Source: Pseudomonas palleroniana (GTDB lineage Bacteria > Pseudomonadota > Gammaproteobacteria > Pseudomonadales > Pseudomonadaceae). From it: a stretch of DNA of 64,000 nt. The notes beneath the pieces were generated by a model. That model ran no database searches. It saw only the letters and a list, made by a program, of their open reading frames with translations, and had not been told where the DNA came from. A program made the translations under genes and the position numbers. Positions 39,937 to 50,584 of the stretch are shown here, piece by piece; position 1 is the first letter of the stretch, and each line of letters starts with the position of its first letter. Location of the stretch: the NCBI RefSeq assembly GCF_003031675.1, contig NZ_PYWX01000029.1, positions 1 to 64,000 on the forward strand, in the 5' to 3' direction.

Positions 39937-40659
39937 TCAGTCAGCCAGTGCGGCGTTCTGCAGTGCGAAAATCTCGGTCATGCCCTTCTGGGCCAAGGCC
40001 AGCATGGCATTCAGCTCAGCCGGCTGGAACGGTGCACCTTCAGCGGTGCCCTGCACTTCGATGAAACCACCGGTGCTGGTCATCACCACGTTCAGGTCGG
40101 TCTCGGCAGCCGAGTCTTCCAGATAGTCCAGGTCCAGCACAGGCTCGCCCTGGTACATACCCACCGAGACGGCGGCGATCATTTGCTTGAGCGGGTCACC
40201 GCCCTTCAGGCCGCCACGTTTCTTGATCACTTTCAACGCGTCGACCAGGGCCACCATGGCGCCGGTGATAGACGCCGTGCGGGTGCCGCCGTCAGCCTGG
40301 ATCACGTCGCAGTCGACATACAGGGTCACGTCTCCCAGCTTGGACATATCCAGCGCGGCGCGCAGGGAACGACCAATCAGGCGTTGGATTTCCAGGGTAC
40401 GGCCACCTTGCTTGCCACGGCTGGCTTCACGCTGGTTCCGCTCGCCGGTCGCACGCGGCAACATGCCGTATTCGGCGGTCAACCAGCCCTGGCCCTGGCC
40501 CTTGAGGAAGCGTGGTACGCCATTTTCGACGCTGACCGTACAGATGACTTTGGTATCGCCAAACTCGACCAGTACAGATCCCTCGGCGTGTTTGGTGTAG
40601 TTGCGGGTGATGCGGATCGAGCGGAGCTGATCGGCAACGCGACCACTTGGACGTTTCAT
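39937..40659 (-). CDS. rph: Ribonuclease PH
   Basis: The 240-residue phosphorolytic exoribonuclease trims tRNA 3' ends. The N-terminal [20 protein letters not shown], the [22 protein letters not shown]rg-rich active-site region and the [17 protein letters not shown] motif are all intact. The Shine-Dalgarno is weak (AGGTG). It is divergent from yicC and followed by the DUF4870 gene. Confidence 0.96.
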   Translation of the reverse strand: MKRPSGRVADQLRSIRITRNYTKHAEGSVLVEFGDTKVICTVSVENGVPRFLKGQGQGWLTAEYGMLPRATGERNQREASRGKQGGRTLEIQRLIGRSLRAALDMSKLGDVTLYVDCDVIQADGGTRTASITGAMVALVDALKVIKKRGGLKGGDPLKQMIAAVSVGMYQGEPVLDLDYLEDSAAETDLNVVMTSTGGFIEVQGTAEGAPFQPAELNAMLALAQKGMTEIFALQNAALAD

Positions 40660-40758
40660 AGGGAGACACCTGTACTGAGGACGAAAAACTGCCGAGCATT
40701 ATAGAGCCGCGAGCCGATTCGGGGCACTGCTAAAAAATTCGGTTACGAATGCTCGGGT

Positions 40759-40788
40759 TTGGGCGTGCCCGCCCCACTACGCTACAAT
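40759..40788 (+). promoter_or_regulatory. Candidate sigma-70 promoter of yicC-gmk
   Basis: TTGGGC and TACAAT are separated by 18 bases, ending about 57 bases before the yicC start. The -10 is one base from consensus and the -35 is moderate. Confidence 0.5.
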
Positions 40789-40845
40789 CCTGCGCCTTCC
40801 TAACCATCAGCCCGTATTTGCTGGGCTGCAACGCGAGGTACCTCC

Positions 40846-42340
<1,495 letters not shown>

Positions 42341-42409
42341 TTGGCTCTTCCCAAAACCGCCGCAAGGGCTTTACATTGGTGCCTGTAGCGGTTTTGCGAG
42401 GGCCTGCGG

Positions 42410-42444
42410 AAAATCAGCGCTTCCCTAAACGCTGGTGATTTTTT
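42410..42444 (+). terminator. Terminator between gmk and rpoZ
   Basis: AAAATCA-GCG and CGC-(TGG)-TGATTTTTT form a stem with a small bulge, followed by a T-run. A second pair, AAAACCGC/GCGGTTTT, lies just before it (42353-42395). The pair could reduce readthrough from gmk into rpoZ. Confidence 0.45.
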
Positions 42445-42507
42445 AAACTGTTTAGTCCGCTCGCCCAACCGGGCAGCGCGCATCTTGCATTCGCTCCGAG
42501 GAATACC

Positions 42508-42771
42508 ATGGCCCGCGTAACCGTTGAAGACTGCCTAGAACACGTGGATAACCGCTTTGAGCTGGTCATGCTCTCTACCAAGCGTGCCCGTCAATTGGCC
42601 ACCGGTGGCAAAGAGCCTCTGGTCCAGTGGGAAAACGACAAGCCTACCGTTGTAGCCCTGCGTGAAATCGCTGAAGGCCTGATGAGCTACGAGTTCATCG
42701 CCGAGCAGGAAATCGTTCAGGACGAACCGCTGTTTGCAGCGTTCGAGGACGAGTCCAACGAGGCCGTCTAA
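42508..42771 (+). CDS. rpoZ: RNA polymerase omega subunit
   Basis: The 87-residue protein starts [20 protein letters not shown] and contains the [16 protein letters not shown] motif, both diagnostic of omega. It binds the beta-prime subunit and forms part of the ppGpp site 1 of RNA polymerase. GAGGAATACC precedes the start. spoT follows 60 bases later, so both genes serve the stringent response. Confidence 0.97.
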   Translation: MARVTVEDCLEHVDNRFELVMLSTKRARQLATGGKEPLVQWENDKPTVVALREIAEGLMSYEFIAEQEIVQDEPLFAAFEDESNEAV

Positions 42772-42831
42772 GCCTATGCCTGGTCGACGTAGCACGGCGC
42801 AGGGTCACAGCCAACGGCAGGAGTTCGCACT

Positions 42832-44937
42832 TTGCCGAGCATAGACGCCCTCGCCGATCGCTTATCGGCCTACCTCGGCCCAGACCAGGTCAACCTGGTC
42901 CGCCGAGCGTATTTCTACGCCGAACAAGCCCACGACGGCCAACGCCGCCGCAGTGGCGAGGCGTATGTCACCCATCCTCTTGCGGTGGCAAATATTCTTG
43001 CCGACATGCACATGGACCATCAAAGCCTGATGGCCGCGATGCTGCATGACGTGATCGAAGACACCGGCATCGCCAAGGAAGCGTTGAGCGCGCAATTTGG
43101 CGAAACCGTGGCCGAACTGGTCGACGGGGTCAGCAAACTGACCCAGATGAACTTCGAGACCAAGGCCGAAGCCCAGGCGGAAAACTTCCAGAAGATGGCC
43201 ATGGCCATGGCCCGCGATATCCGGGTGATCCTGGTCAAGCTGGCCGACCGGCTGCACAACATGCGCACACTGGAAGTGCTGTCCGGCGAAAAACGTCGGC
43301 GCATTGCCAAGGAAACCCTGGAAATCTATGCACCCATCGCCAACCGGCTGGGCATGCATGCCATTCGTATCGAATTCGAAGACCTCGGCTTCAAAGCGAT
43401 GCATCCGATGCGCTCGGCGCGCATCTACCAGGCCGTCAAGCGCGCCCGTGGCAATCGCAAGGAAATCGTCAACAAGATCGAAGAGTCCCTGAGCCATTGC
43501 CTGGCGATCGACGAGATCGAAGGCGAAGTCAGCGGCCGGCAGAAACACATCTACGGCATCTATAAAAAGATGCGCGGCAAGCGTCGGGCCTTCAACGAGA
43601 TCATGGACGTGTATGCGTTCCGGATCATCGTCGACAAGGTCGACACCTGCTACCGCGTACTCGGCGCCGTACATAATTTGTACAAGCCGCTGCCGGGTCG
43701 CTTCAAGGACTACATCGCCATTCCCAAGGCCAACGGCTATCAATCGCTGCATACCACGTTGTTCGGTATGCACGGGGTGCCGATCGAGATCCAGATCCGC
43801 ACTCGGGAAATGGAAGAAATGGCCAACAATGGCATCGCTGCCCACTGGCTCTACAAGTCCAGCGGCGACGAGCAACCCAAAGGCACCCATGCCCGCGCCC
43901 GCCAATGGGTAAAAGGCGTGCTGGAAATGCAGCAACGTGCCGGTAACTCCCTGGAATTCATCGAAAGCGTGAAGATCGACCTGTTCCCGGACGAGGTCTA
44001 CGTATTTACGCCCAAAGGCCGCATCATGGAGCTGCCCAAAGGCTCCACGGCGGTCGACTTTGCCTACGCCGTGCATACCGACGTGGGTAACAGCTGCATT
44101 GCCTGCCGGATCAACCGTCGCCTCGCGCCGCTGTCCGAGCCCCTGCAAAGCGGTTCCACGGTCGAGATCGTCAGCGCCCCGGGCGCACGCCCGAATCCGG
44201 CGTGGCTCAATTTCGTCGTCACCGGCAAGGCACGCACGCACATCCGCCACGCCCTGAAACTGCAACGCCGTTCCGAGTCCATCAGCCTCGGCGAACGCCT
44301 GCTGAACAAGGTGCTCAACGGTTTCGACAGCGCCCTCGACAAGATCCCGCACGAGCGTGTGCAGGCGATACTCAACGAGTACCACCAGCAAAACATCGAA
44401 GACCTGCTGGAAGATATCGGCCTGGGAAACCGCATGGCCTACGTGGTCGCCCGTCGCTTGTTGGGCGAAGGCGAGCAGTTGCCAAGCCCCGAAGGCCCGC
44501 TGGCGATTCGCGGCACCGAGGGCCTGGTGCTCAGCTACGCCAAGTGCTGCACGCCGATCCCGGGCGACCCGATTGTCGGCCATCTGTCCGCCGGCAAAGG
44601 CATGGTGGTGCACCTGGACAACTGCCGAAACATCAGCGAAATCCGCCACAACCCGGAAAAATGCATCCAGCTCTCGTGGGCCAAGGATGTCACCGGCGAA
44701 TTCAACGTCGAGTTGCGAGTGGAGTTGGAACACCAGCGCGGCTTGATCGCCCTGTTGGCCAGCAGCGTCAACGCGGCCGATGGCAATATCGAAAAAATCA
44801 GCATGGATGAACGCGACGGCCGCATCAGCGTGGTCCAGTTGGTGGTCAGCGTCCACGACCGCGTGCACCTGGCCCGCGTGATCAAGAAACTGCGCGCCCT
44901 GACCGGGGTGATCCGCATCACCCGCATGCGTGCTTAG
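42832..44937 (+). CDS. spoT: SpoT, bifunctional (p)ppGpp synthetase/hydrolase
   Basis: The 701-residue Rsh protein has an HD hydrolase domain (LHDVIEDTG near residues 70-80), a synthetase domain with RFKDYIAIPKANGYQSLHT near 288-306, a TGS domain (about 387-447), a zinc-finger region CCTPIPGDPIVGH and a C-terminal ACT domain. The RFKD motif is the RxKD form of bifunctional enzymes. Translation starts at TTG, nine bases after AGGAG. rpoZ and ridA are its neighbours. Confidence 0.96.
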   Translation: MPSIDALADRLSAYLGPDQVNLVRRAYFYAEQAHDGQRRRSGEAYVTHPLAVANILADMHMDHQSLMAAMLHDVIEDTGIAKEALSAQFGETVAELVDGVSKLTQMNFETKAEAQAENFQKMAMAMARDIRVILVKLADRLHNMRTLEVLSGEKRRRIAKETLEIYAPIANRLGMHAIRIEFEDLGFKAMHPMRSARIYQAVKRARGNRKEIVNKIEESLSHCLAIDEIEGEVSGRQKHIYGIYKKMRGKRRAFNEIMDVYAFRIIVDKVDTCYRVLGAVHNLYKPLPGRFKDYIAIPKANGYQSLHTTLFGMHGVPIEIQIRTREMEEMANNGIAAHWLYKSSGDEQPKGTHARARQWVKGVLEMQQRAGNSLEFIESVKIDLFPDEVYVFTPKGRIMELPKGSTAVDFAYAVHTDVGNSCIACRINRRLAPLSEPLQSGSTVEIVSAPGARPNPAWLNFVVTGKARTHIRHALKLQRRSESISLGERLLNKVLNGFDSALDKIPHERVQAILNEYHQQNIEDLLEDIGLGNRMAYVVARRLLGEGEQLPSPEGPLAIRGTEGLVLSYAKCCTPIPGDPIVGHLSAGKGMVVHLDNCRNISEIRHNPEKCIQLSWAKDVTGEFNVELRVELEHQRGLIALLASSVNAADGNIEKISMDERDGRISVVQLVVSVHDRVHLARVIKKLRALTGVIRITRMRA

Positions 44938-44976
44938 CGCATCAACTAAGTCATCCTCTCTTACAAGGAGTCACAA

Positions 44977-45357
44977 ATGACCAAGACTGTTATCAACAGC
45001 GACAAGGCCCCGGCCGCCATCGGTACTTATTCCCAGGCGATCAAGGCAGGCAATACCGTCTACATGTCCGGCCAGATCCCGCTGGACCCAAAGACCATGG
45101 AACTGGTTGAAGGCTTCGAAGCACAGACCGTACAGGTCTTCGAAAACCTCAAGTCCGTCGCCGAAGCTGCTGGTGGTTCGTTCAAGGACATCGTCAAACT
45201 GAACATCTTCCTGACTGACCTGAGCCACTTCGCCAAGGTCAACGAGATCATGGGCAAGTACTTCGAACAACCCTACCCAGCCCGCGCCGCCATTGGCGTG
45301 GCCGCTCTGCCAAAGGGCGCGCAGGTTGAGATGGACGCGATTCTGGTCATCGAGTAA
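44977..45357 (+). CDS. ridA: RidA, 2-iminobutanoate/2-iminopropanoate deaminase
   Basis: The 126-residue protein belongs to the RidA subfamily, which removes reactive imines formed by PLP enzymes. The active-site Arg is in [13 protein letters not shown] near residue 105, and the N-terminal [20 protein letters not shown] is present. AAGGAGTCACAA precedes the start. It is 39 bases after spoT and probably in its operon. It is the second Rid protein here; the other belongs to the dad operon. Confidence 0.94.
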   Translation: MTKTVINSDKAPAAIGTYSQAIKAGNTVYMSGQIPLDPKTMELVEGFEAQTVQVFENLKSVAEAAGGSFKDIVKLNIFLTDLSHFAKVNEIMGKYFEQPYPARAAIGVAALPKGAQVEMDAILVIE

Positions 45358-45364
45358 AAACACC

Positions 45365-45400
45365 CGGCGCAGCCTCCACAGGCCGCGCCGACTTTGTTTT
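45365..45400 (+). terminator. Terminator-like hairpin after ridA
   Basis: CGGCGC-a-GCCT-ccac-AGGC-c-GCGCCG forms a stem with one internal mismatch, followed by ACTTTGTTTT. It may end the spoT-ridA transcript before the lipoprotein gene. Confidence 0.5.
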
Positions 45401-45414
45401 AAAAGGATTTCGTA

Positions 45415-46158
45415 ATGCGCAAAGCGCTTGTAGCCTCTTCGTTGCTCGCCCTGCTGCTGGGCGGCTGCGCCAGCAACCCTGCAGACCTGGATGTGAGTGG
45501 CACCTGGATCAACCAGGCCGCCATCGACGCAGCAGCCAAGGGCGGCCCTTTGCGTGAAGCACTGCAGAGCAATGGGCCGAACCTCGAATGGGAGGTCAAT
45601 ACCAAAGCGCTGCAGGCGCGCTACTACAACGGTTTTGAAGTCGCCGAAGGCAAGTTGATCGGCGAGAAACCAGGCGCCTGGAGCGTCGACTTCTACGGCA
45701 GCGCAGCCACCGAACTCAAGCGCAAAGGCAAACAACTGCTGCAAGTGGCCAACGACAACGAGCCTGAACAGTTGTTCGCCCGCGCCAAAGACCCGGCCCC
45801 GGAAGGCGCACCGCTGGGCGCCAACTTCGAGCGGGCACTGTATGCAGCTTATATGGGCGGCGACTGGAAGATCACCGACGGCAACGGTGACGGCTCCACG
45901 GTGCAGTTCCAGGCCAACGGCAAGGTCGCCGGCCTGCCTGGGGTCGATCACTACTCGCTGTGCCTGGCCGGCGACTGCGCCTCCATGAGCGGCGGCTACG
46001 ACAGCATCTGGCTGCAACTGAACGGCAAGGGCAACCCATGGATCTTCGCCCGCAAGGGCAAGCAACTGGAAATATTCCAGGCGGTGAACACTGCTCAGGC
46101 GGACGAAGTACCTTCGTTTACGCCGGGGCCGCGTCAATGGCTATTGGAAAAGCAATGA
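45415..46158 (+). CDS. Hypothetical lipoprotein
   Basis: The 247-residue protein has a lipobox LLGGCAS (acyl-Cys near residue 18) and mature sequence SNPADLDVSGTWINQAAIDA. The rest has no domain I recognise, although GDWKITDGNGDGSTVQFQ resembles beta-rich lipocalin-like regions. P. aeruginosa carries a protein of the same neighbourhood. AAAAGGATTTCGT precedes the start. It probably sits in the outer membrane; the function is unknown. Confidence 0.78.
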   Translation: MRKALVASSLLALLLGGCASNPADLDVSGTWINQAAIDAAAKGGPLREALQSNGPNLEWEVNTKALQARYYNGFEVAEGKLIGEKPGAWSVDFYGSAATELKRKGKQLLQVANDNEPEQLFARAKDPAPEGAPLGANFERALYAAYMGGDWKITDGNGDGSTVQFQANGKVAGLPGVDHYSLCLAGDCASMSGGYDSIWLQLNGKGNPWIFARKGKQLEIFQAVNTAQADEVPSFTPGPRQWLLEKQ

Positions 46159-46170
46159 CGCACGCAGCTC

Positions 46171-46304
46171 TGTAGTGAGCGGGCTTGCCCCGCGCTGGGC
46201 GGCGCAGCCGCCCCAAACCTAGGCACCTCAGTCCTCCTGAAATACCGCAGCGTCTTTGTTGGGGCGGCTTTGCCACCCAGCGCGGGGCAAGCCCGCTCAC
46301 TACA
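46171..46304. repeat. Second-class REP inverted element
   Basis: The outer arms TGTAGTGAGCGGGCTTGCCC (46171-46190) and GGGCAAGCCCGCTCACTACA (to 46304) are inverted. They extend inward through CGCGCTGGG/CCCAGCGCG, with further arms near GGCGGCGCAGCCGCCCC and GGGGCGGCTTTGCC. It separates the convergent lipoprotein and SDR genes. The partial copy at 143-165 is of the same class. Confidence 0.85.
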
Positions 46305-46319
46305 AATTAGTCGTTTTAT

Positions 46320-47177
46320 TCAGCACTTACCGTCAAGAATCGCCGCATACCCTTCGCGGTAACTCGGATAGACCGGGCGCCAACCCAGTGCTTTAGCTCG
46401 AGCATTACTGCATTGCTTGCTGCCGGCACGCCGCACACTGGCGTCTTCGGCCCATTCGGTCACGCCCAGGTACTCGCGTAGCCAAGCCACCACTTCAGCC
46501 AGCGGCGCAGGCGCATCGTCGACACCGATATAGAGCTTGTCCAGCGAGCCACCCTGCTCCACATGGCGCAACAAAAACGCCAGCAGGCCTGCCGCATCAT
46601 CCGCATGGATCCGGTTGCCATACAAAGGTGGCTCGATCGCCACGCGATAACCTTGGCGAACCTGGGTCAACAGCCACTCACGGCCCGGGCCGTAAATACC
46701 GGTCAAGCGCACGACGGTCGCGGGAATACCGCTGTTGAGGGCGACTTGCTCAGCCTCCAGCATCACTTGGCCGGAGTAACCTTTGGCCTGAGTGTCGGAG
46801 GTTTCATCGACCCACTCACCATTCTGCTGTCCATACACGCTGCTGCTGGACACAAACAACAGGTGCTTCGGCGCCTGGCCGTAGTCCTGCAGCCACTCCA
46901 GCACATGCTGCAAGCCTTGCACATAAGCGGCGCGGTAGCCGGCTTCATCGTGGTCCGTTGCGGCAGCGCAATACACCAGGTAATCCACCCCGCCGATCGG
47001 CCAGGTGTCAGGGCAGTCCTTGTTGAACAGGTCACCGGCAATGCCGATTACGCCGTCGGGCAGCCGCGAAATATCGCGACGCAGGCCGTGAACCTCCCAT
47101 TCCGAGGCCAGCAATTGGCTAGCCAACCGACTACCCACATCACCGCAACCGGCAATCACAACAGAAGGCGCAGACAT
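46320..47177 (-). CDS. NAD(P)-dependent epimerase/SDR-family protein
   Basis: The 285-residue protein has the Rossmann motif VVIAGCGDVGSRLASQLL (residues 6-23) and the sequence SSSSVYGQQNGEWVDETSD, which resembles YeeZ-type SDR proteins. The active site Tyr is in GYSGQVMLEAE. The substrate is unknown. The ATG at 47177 follows GGAGTTTGGAA; a TTG two codons earlier is possible. Its upstream spacer also holds the exbB promoter. Confidence 0.85.
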   Translation of the reverse strand: MSAPSVVIAGCGDVGSRLASQLLASEWEVHGLRRDISRLPDGVIGIAGDLFNKDCPDTWPIGGVDYLVYCAAATDHDEAGYRAAYVQGLQHVLEWLQDYGQAPKHLLFVSSSSVYGQQNGEWVDETSDTQAKGYSGQVMLEAEQVALNSGIPATVVRLTGIYGPGREWLLTQVRQGYRVAIEPPLYGNRIHADDAAGLLAFLLRHVEQGGSLDKLYIGVDDAPAPLAEVVAWLREYLGVTEWAEDASVRRAGSKQCSNARAKALGWRPVYPSYREGYAAILDGKC

Positions 47178-47272
47178 TTCCAAACTCCGTTCTTAAAGGC
47201 GCAGATTAGCCGCCGAAGATGACCAGCGGCCAGCAAAAGGACAAATAAAGTAACTGTATTACTTTAGTTAAC

Positions 47273-47291
47273 AAGAATTACTTGCAATAAT
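47273..47291 (+). promoter_or_regulatory. Candidate Fur box before exbB
   Basis: AAGAATTACTTGCAATAAT matches, at about 13 of 19 positions, a P. aeruginosa Fur box recalled from memory (GATAATTATTTGCATTAGC). It lies 75 bases before the exbB start in the AT-rich spacer 47178-47365. Iron control of exbB-exbD-tonB is expected; the assignment is tentative. Confidence 0.4.
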
Positions 47292-47365
47292 GTCCGCCCA
47301 TTTGTCCTCGGCCCAAAGGGTCTGGAAGGGCGATCACCCATTTTCTTCTCTCAGGTCCGGCCAGC

Positions 47366-48346
47366 ATGACACGTAATATCAACCCCGCTTCGCCAACCCT
47401 GCTTCACAGTCCCTCCCGCGCCTGGCGTGCGGTGGCTGCGATGCTGTTCAGCGTACTGCTGGCGCCGACCGCCGCATTCGCTGACGCCACTGCCCCCGCC
47501 ACTCCGGCCACTGCCGAGCACAGCGCTGCAACCCCGGCGGCTCCTGCCGCCGCACCGGTTGCCACTGACCCATCCCAGGCCGCCACTCCAGCGCCTGCCG
47601 CCGAACCCGGCGTTGTGCTGGAAGAAGACAACACCCTGGGCATGGCCCATGACCTGTCGCCGTGGGGCATGTACCAGAACGCTGACGTGGTGGTAAAAGC
47701 CGTGATGATCGGCCTGGCCATCGCCTCGATCATTACCTGGACCATCTGGATCGCCAAAGGCTTTGAACTGCTGGGCGCCAAGCGTCGTCTGCGCAGTGAA
47801 ATCGCCCACCTGAAAAAGGCCACTACCCTCAAGGAAGCGAGCGACACCGCGACCAAAAAGGGCACCCTGGCCAACCTGCTGGTGCACGACGCACTGGAAG
47901 AAATGCGCCTGTCGGCCAACACGCGTGAAAAAGAAGGCATCAAGGAACGCGTCAGCTTCCGCCTGGAGCGCCTGGTGGCCGCCTGCGGTCGCAACATGAG
48001 CAGCGGCACCGGTGTACTCGCGACCATCGGCTCTACCGCGCCATTCGTCGGCCTGTTCGGCACCGTATGGGGCATCATGAACAGCTTCATCGGTATCGCC
48101 AAAACCCAGACCACCAACCTCGCCGTCGTTGCCCCCGGTATCGCAGAAGCCTTGCTGGCTACCGCCCTGGGCCTGGTTGCGGCGATTCCTGCGGTGGTGA
48201 TCTACAACGTGTTCGCCCGTTCGATTGCCGGCTACAAGGCGCAGGTGTCGGATGCGTCGGCAGAAGTCCTGTTGCTGGTCAGCCGTGACCTCGATCACCT
48301 GCCTACCGAGCGCAGCTCGCAACCGCACATGGTGAAAGTGGGGTAA
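47366..48346 (+). CDS. exbB: ExbB, TonB-complex proton channel subunit
   Basis: The 326-residue inner-membrane protein has a signal-like N-terminus and an Ala/Pro-rich periplasmic stretch (residues 45-85), followed by three transmembrane helices. GTGVLATIGSTAPFVGLFGTVWG and IAEALLATALGLVAAIPAVVIYN are diagnostic of ExbB/TolQ, and the long extension agrees with the pseudomonad form. It energises TonB-dependent receptors with ExbD and TonB. exbD starts seven bases after it. Confidence 0.95.
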   Translation: MTRNINPASPTLLHSPSRAWRAVAAMLFSVLLAPTAAFADATAPATPATAEHSAATPAAPAAAPVATDPSQAATPAPAAEPGVVLEEDNTLGMAHDLSPWGMYQNADVVVKAVMIGLAIASIITWTIWIAKGFELLGAKRRLRSEIAHLKKATTLKEASDTATKKGTLANLLVHDALEEMRLSANTREKEGIKERVSFRLERLVAACGRNMSSGTGVLATIGSTAPFVGLFGTVWGIMNSFIGIAKTQTTNLAVVAPGIAEALLATALGLVAAIPAVVIYNVFARSIAGYKAQVSDASAEVLLLVSRDLDHLPTERSSQPHMVKVG

Positions 48347-48352
48347 TCGGCC

Positions 48353-48778
48353 ATGGGCCTGCATTTGAATCAAGGCGACGACGAGCTCGTCGAGAACCAC
48401 GAGATCAATGTCACGCCGTTTATCGACGTGATGCTGGTGCTGCTGATCATCTTCATGGTGGCGGCTCCACTGGCGACCGTAGACATCAAGGTCGACCTGC
48501 CCGCGTCCAGCGCCAAGCCTGCGCCGCGGCCGGAGAAACCGATCTTCCTCAGCGTCAAGGCGGACCAACGCCTGTTCCTGGGCGAAGAAGAAGTCAAGGC
48601 TGAAACCCTGGGCCCGGTGCTCGACGCCAAGACCCAAGGCAAGAAAGACACGACGATCTTCTTCCAGGCCGACAAGGGCGTGGACTACGGCGACCTGATG
48701 AGCGTGATGGATGCCCTGCGGGCAGCCGGCTACCTCAAGGTGGGCCTGGTCGGACTTGAGACGGCAGCCAAGAAATGA
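48353..48778 (+). CDS. exbD: ExbD, TonB-complex subunit
   Basis: The 141-residue protein has one N-terminal transmembrane helix with the proton-carrying Asp in NVTPFIDVMLVLLIIFMV (about residue 25) and a periplasmic domain. It works with ExbB to energise TonB. Its last codons overlap the tonB start by four bases (ATGA), so translation is coupled. Confidence 0.95.
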   Translation: MGLHLNQGDDELVENHEINVTPFIDVMLVLLIIFMVAAPLATVDIKVDLPASSAKPAPRPEKPIFLSVKADQRLFLGEEEVKAETLGPVLDAKTQGKKDTTIFFQADKGVDYGDLMSVMDALRAAGYLKVGLVGLETAAKK

Positions 48779-49524
48779 TCACGACGCGCCACAAACTGAC
48801 GCGTTATGGCACCAGCCTTGCCGTCGTGCTGGGCGTGCATGCCGTCGCGATCCTCATCGCGCTCCAATGGTCCGCGCCGCATCCGGTGCAATTGCCGCCG
48901 GCGGCCATGGTCATCGACCTGGCGCCAATGCCGGCACCACCACCGCCGGCGCCGCCCAAGGTCATCACGCCGCCGCAACCGCCCGCTCCGGTGGAAGAGC
49001 TGCCCCTGCCGAAACTGGCCGAGGCGCCCAAGCCAACGATCCAGGTGCCCAAGCCGGTCAAACCCAAGCCCAAGCCTGCGCCGCCCAAACCGGTCGAGAA
49101 GAAGCCCGAGCCGCCCAAGGAGAAACCTTCCGAAGAGCCGCCGAGTGAAACACCACCGACCAACGCGCCTGCAGAAAAGTCGGCCCAGCCGGTGCCTGGC
49201 CCGTCCCCCCAACAGGTCGCCGCCAAAGCATCCTGGGAAGGTGCCCTGCTGGCGCATTTGCAGAAGTACAAGAAGTACCCGCCAAGCGCCCAGCGCAGCG
49301 GCAAGGAAGGCCTGAACCGCTTGCGCTTCGTGGTCGATGGTGAGGGCAATGTGCTGTCCTATGAGTTGGTAGGCCGCTCCGGCAACGCCGACCTGGACCG
49401 TGCGACCCTGGACATGATCCGTCGTGCCCAGCCACTGCCCAAGCCGCCGGCCGACATGTTGAAAGGTGGCAGCATCGAAATCGTTGCGCCCTTCGTCTAC
49501 AACATCGAAAAGCGCCGCCGGTAA
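48775..49524 (+). CDS. tonB: TonB, periplasmic energy transducer
   Basis: The 249-residue protein has one N-terminal helix (SLAVVLGVHAVAILIALQWS), a long Pro/Lys/Glu-rich spacer (about 40-130) and a TonB C-terminal domain with YPPSAQRSGKEGLNRLRFVV and ADLDRATLDMIRRAQPLP. It spans the periplasm to drive siderophore receptors. The exbB-exbD-tonB order and overlap form an operon. A stem-loop follows at 49533-49556. Confidence 0.94.
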   Translation: MITTRHKLTRYGTSLAVVLGVHAVAILIALQWSAPHPVQLPPAAMVIDLAPMPAPPPPAPPKVITPPQPPAPVEELPLPKLAEAPKPTIQVPKPVKPKPKPAPPKPVEKKPEPPKEKPSEEPPSETPPTNAPAEKSAQPVPGPSPQQVAAKASWEGALLAHLQKYKKYPPSAQRSGKEGLNRLRFVVDGEGNVLSYELVGRSGNADLDRATLDMIRRAQPLPKPPADMLKGGSIEIVAPFVYNIEKRRR

Positions 49525-49532
49525 CGCTGAGC

Positions 49533-49556
49533 GTGGTGAGGGGCAACTCTCACCAC
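49533..49556 (+). terminator. Stem-loop after tonB
   Basis: GTGGTGAG and CTCACCAC form an 8-bp stem with an 8-base loop, nine bases past the tonB stop. No T-run follows, so termination is uncertain. Confidence 0.4.
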
Positions 49557-49655
49557 CTTCAGCAAAATCCCCACTCAATCCCCACCAAAGTTCTGATAAC
49601 GTGCGTCTATCGATTGCAGCCGGTATGCTTGGGCTGTACCTCATGGACGCCCGCT

Positions 49656-50576
49656 ATGACTCTTACAGAATTACGCTACATCGTGACCCTCGCCCAAGAG
49701 CAGCACTTCGGCCATGCGGCCGAGCGTTGCCATGTCAGCCAACCGACCCTGTCGGTGGGCGTGAAAAAGCTTGAAGACGAACTCGGTGTGCTGATCTTCG
49801 AGCGCAGCAAAAGCGCCGTACGCCTCACCCCGGTGGGCGAAGGCATTGTGGCCCAGGCCCAGAAAGTCCTGGAGCAGGCGCAGAGCATTCGCGAGTTGGC
49901 CCAGGCCGGCAAGAACCAGCTGACCGCGCCTCTGAAGGTTGGCGCCATCTATACCGTTGGCCCCTACCTGTTCCCGCACCTGATTCCGCAACTGCACCGC
50001 GTCGCACCGCAGATGCCGTTGTACATCGAAGAAAACTTCACTCATGTGCTGCGCGACAAGCTGCGCAACGGTGAGCTGGACGCGATCATCATTGCCCTGC
50101 CGTTCACCGAAGCAGACGTGCTGACCCTGCCGCTCTATGACGAGCCGTTCTATGTGCTGATGCCGGCCTCGCACCCATGGACGCAGAAAGACACGATCGA
50201 CGCCGGCCTGCTCAACGACAAGAGCCTGTTGCTGCTCGGCGAAGGCCACTGCTTCCGCGACCAGGTGCTCGAAGCCTGCCCGACCCTGACCAAGGGCAAC
50301 GACGGCGCCAAGCACACCACCGTGGAGTCCAGCTCCCTGGAGACGATTCGCCACATGGTCGCCTCCGGCCTGGGCATTTCGATCCTGCCGCTGTCGGCAG
50401 TCGACAGCCATCACTACGCCCCCGGCGTGATCGAAGTGCGCCCGCTCACGCCACCCGTGCCGTTCCGTACCGTGGCCATTGCCTGGCGCGCCAGTTTCCC
50501 GCGGCCCAAGGCCATTGAGATCCTCGCCGACTCGATCCGCCTGTGCTCGGTGGCCAAGCCGACGGCTGCGAGCTGA
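49656..50576 (+). CDS. oxyR: OxyR, peroxide-sensing LysR regulator
   Basis: The 306-residue LysR protein has an N-terminal helix-turn-helix (AAERCHVSQPTLSVGVKKLED) and a regulatory domain whose redox cysteines fall at 199 and 208 (GHCFRDQVLEACPTL), the OxyR positions. The start is at MTLTELRYIVTLAQEQHFGH; the open frame extends upstream but is not conserved. recG follows eight bases later, as in P. aeruginosa. Confidence 0.97.
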   Translation: MTLTELRYIVTLAQEQHFGHAAERCHVSQPTLSVGVKKLEDELGVLIFERSKSAVRLTPVGEGIVAQAQKVLEQAQSIRELAQAGKNQLTAPLKVGAIYTVGPYLFPHLIPQLHRVAPQMPLYIEENFTHVLRDKLRNGELDAIIIALPFTEADVLTLPLYDEPFYVLMPASHPWTQKDTIDAGLLNDKSLLLLGEGHCFRDQVLEACPTLTKGNDGAKHTTVESSSLETIRHMVASGLGISILPLSAVDSHHYAPGVIEVRPLTPPVPFRTVAIAWRASFPRPKAIEILADSIRLCSVAKPTAAS

Positions 50577-50584
50577 CACGTCGT

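Noticed and set aside
42862..44868. 668-codon open frame opposite spoT
   Set aside because: Antisense to a fully conserved stringent-response gene and lacking conserved motifs.
49600..49620. OxyR-like half-sites (GATA/CTAT) before oxyR
   Set aside because: Only one imperfect pair with wrong spacing was seen, too weak to call an OxyR operator.
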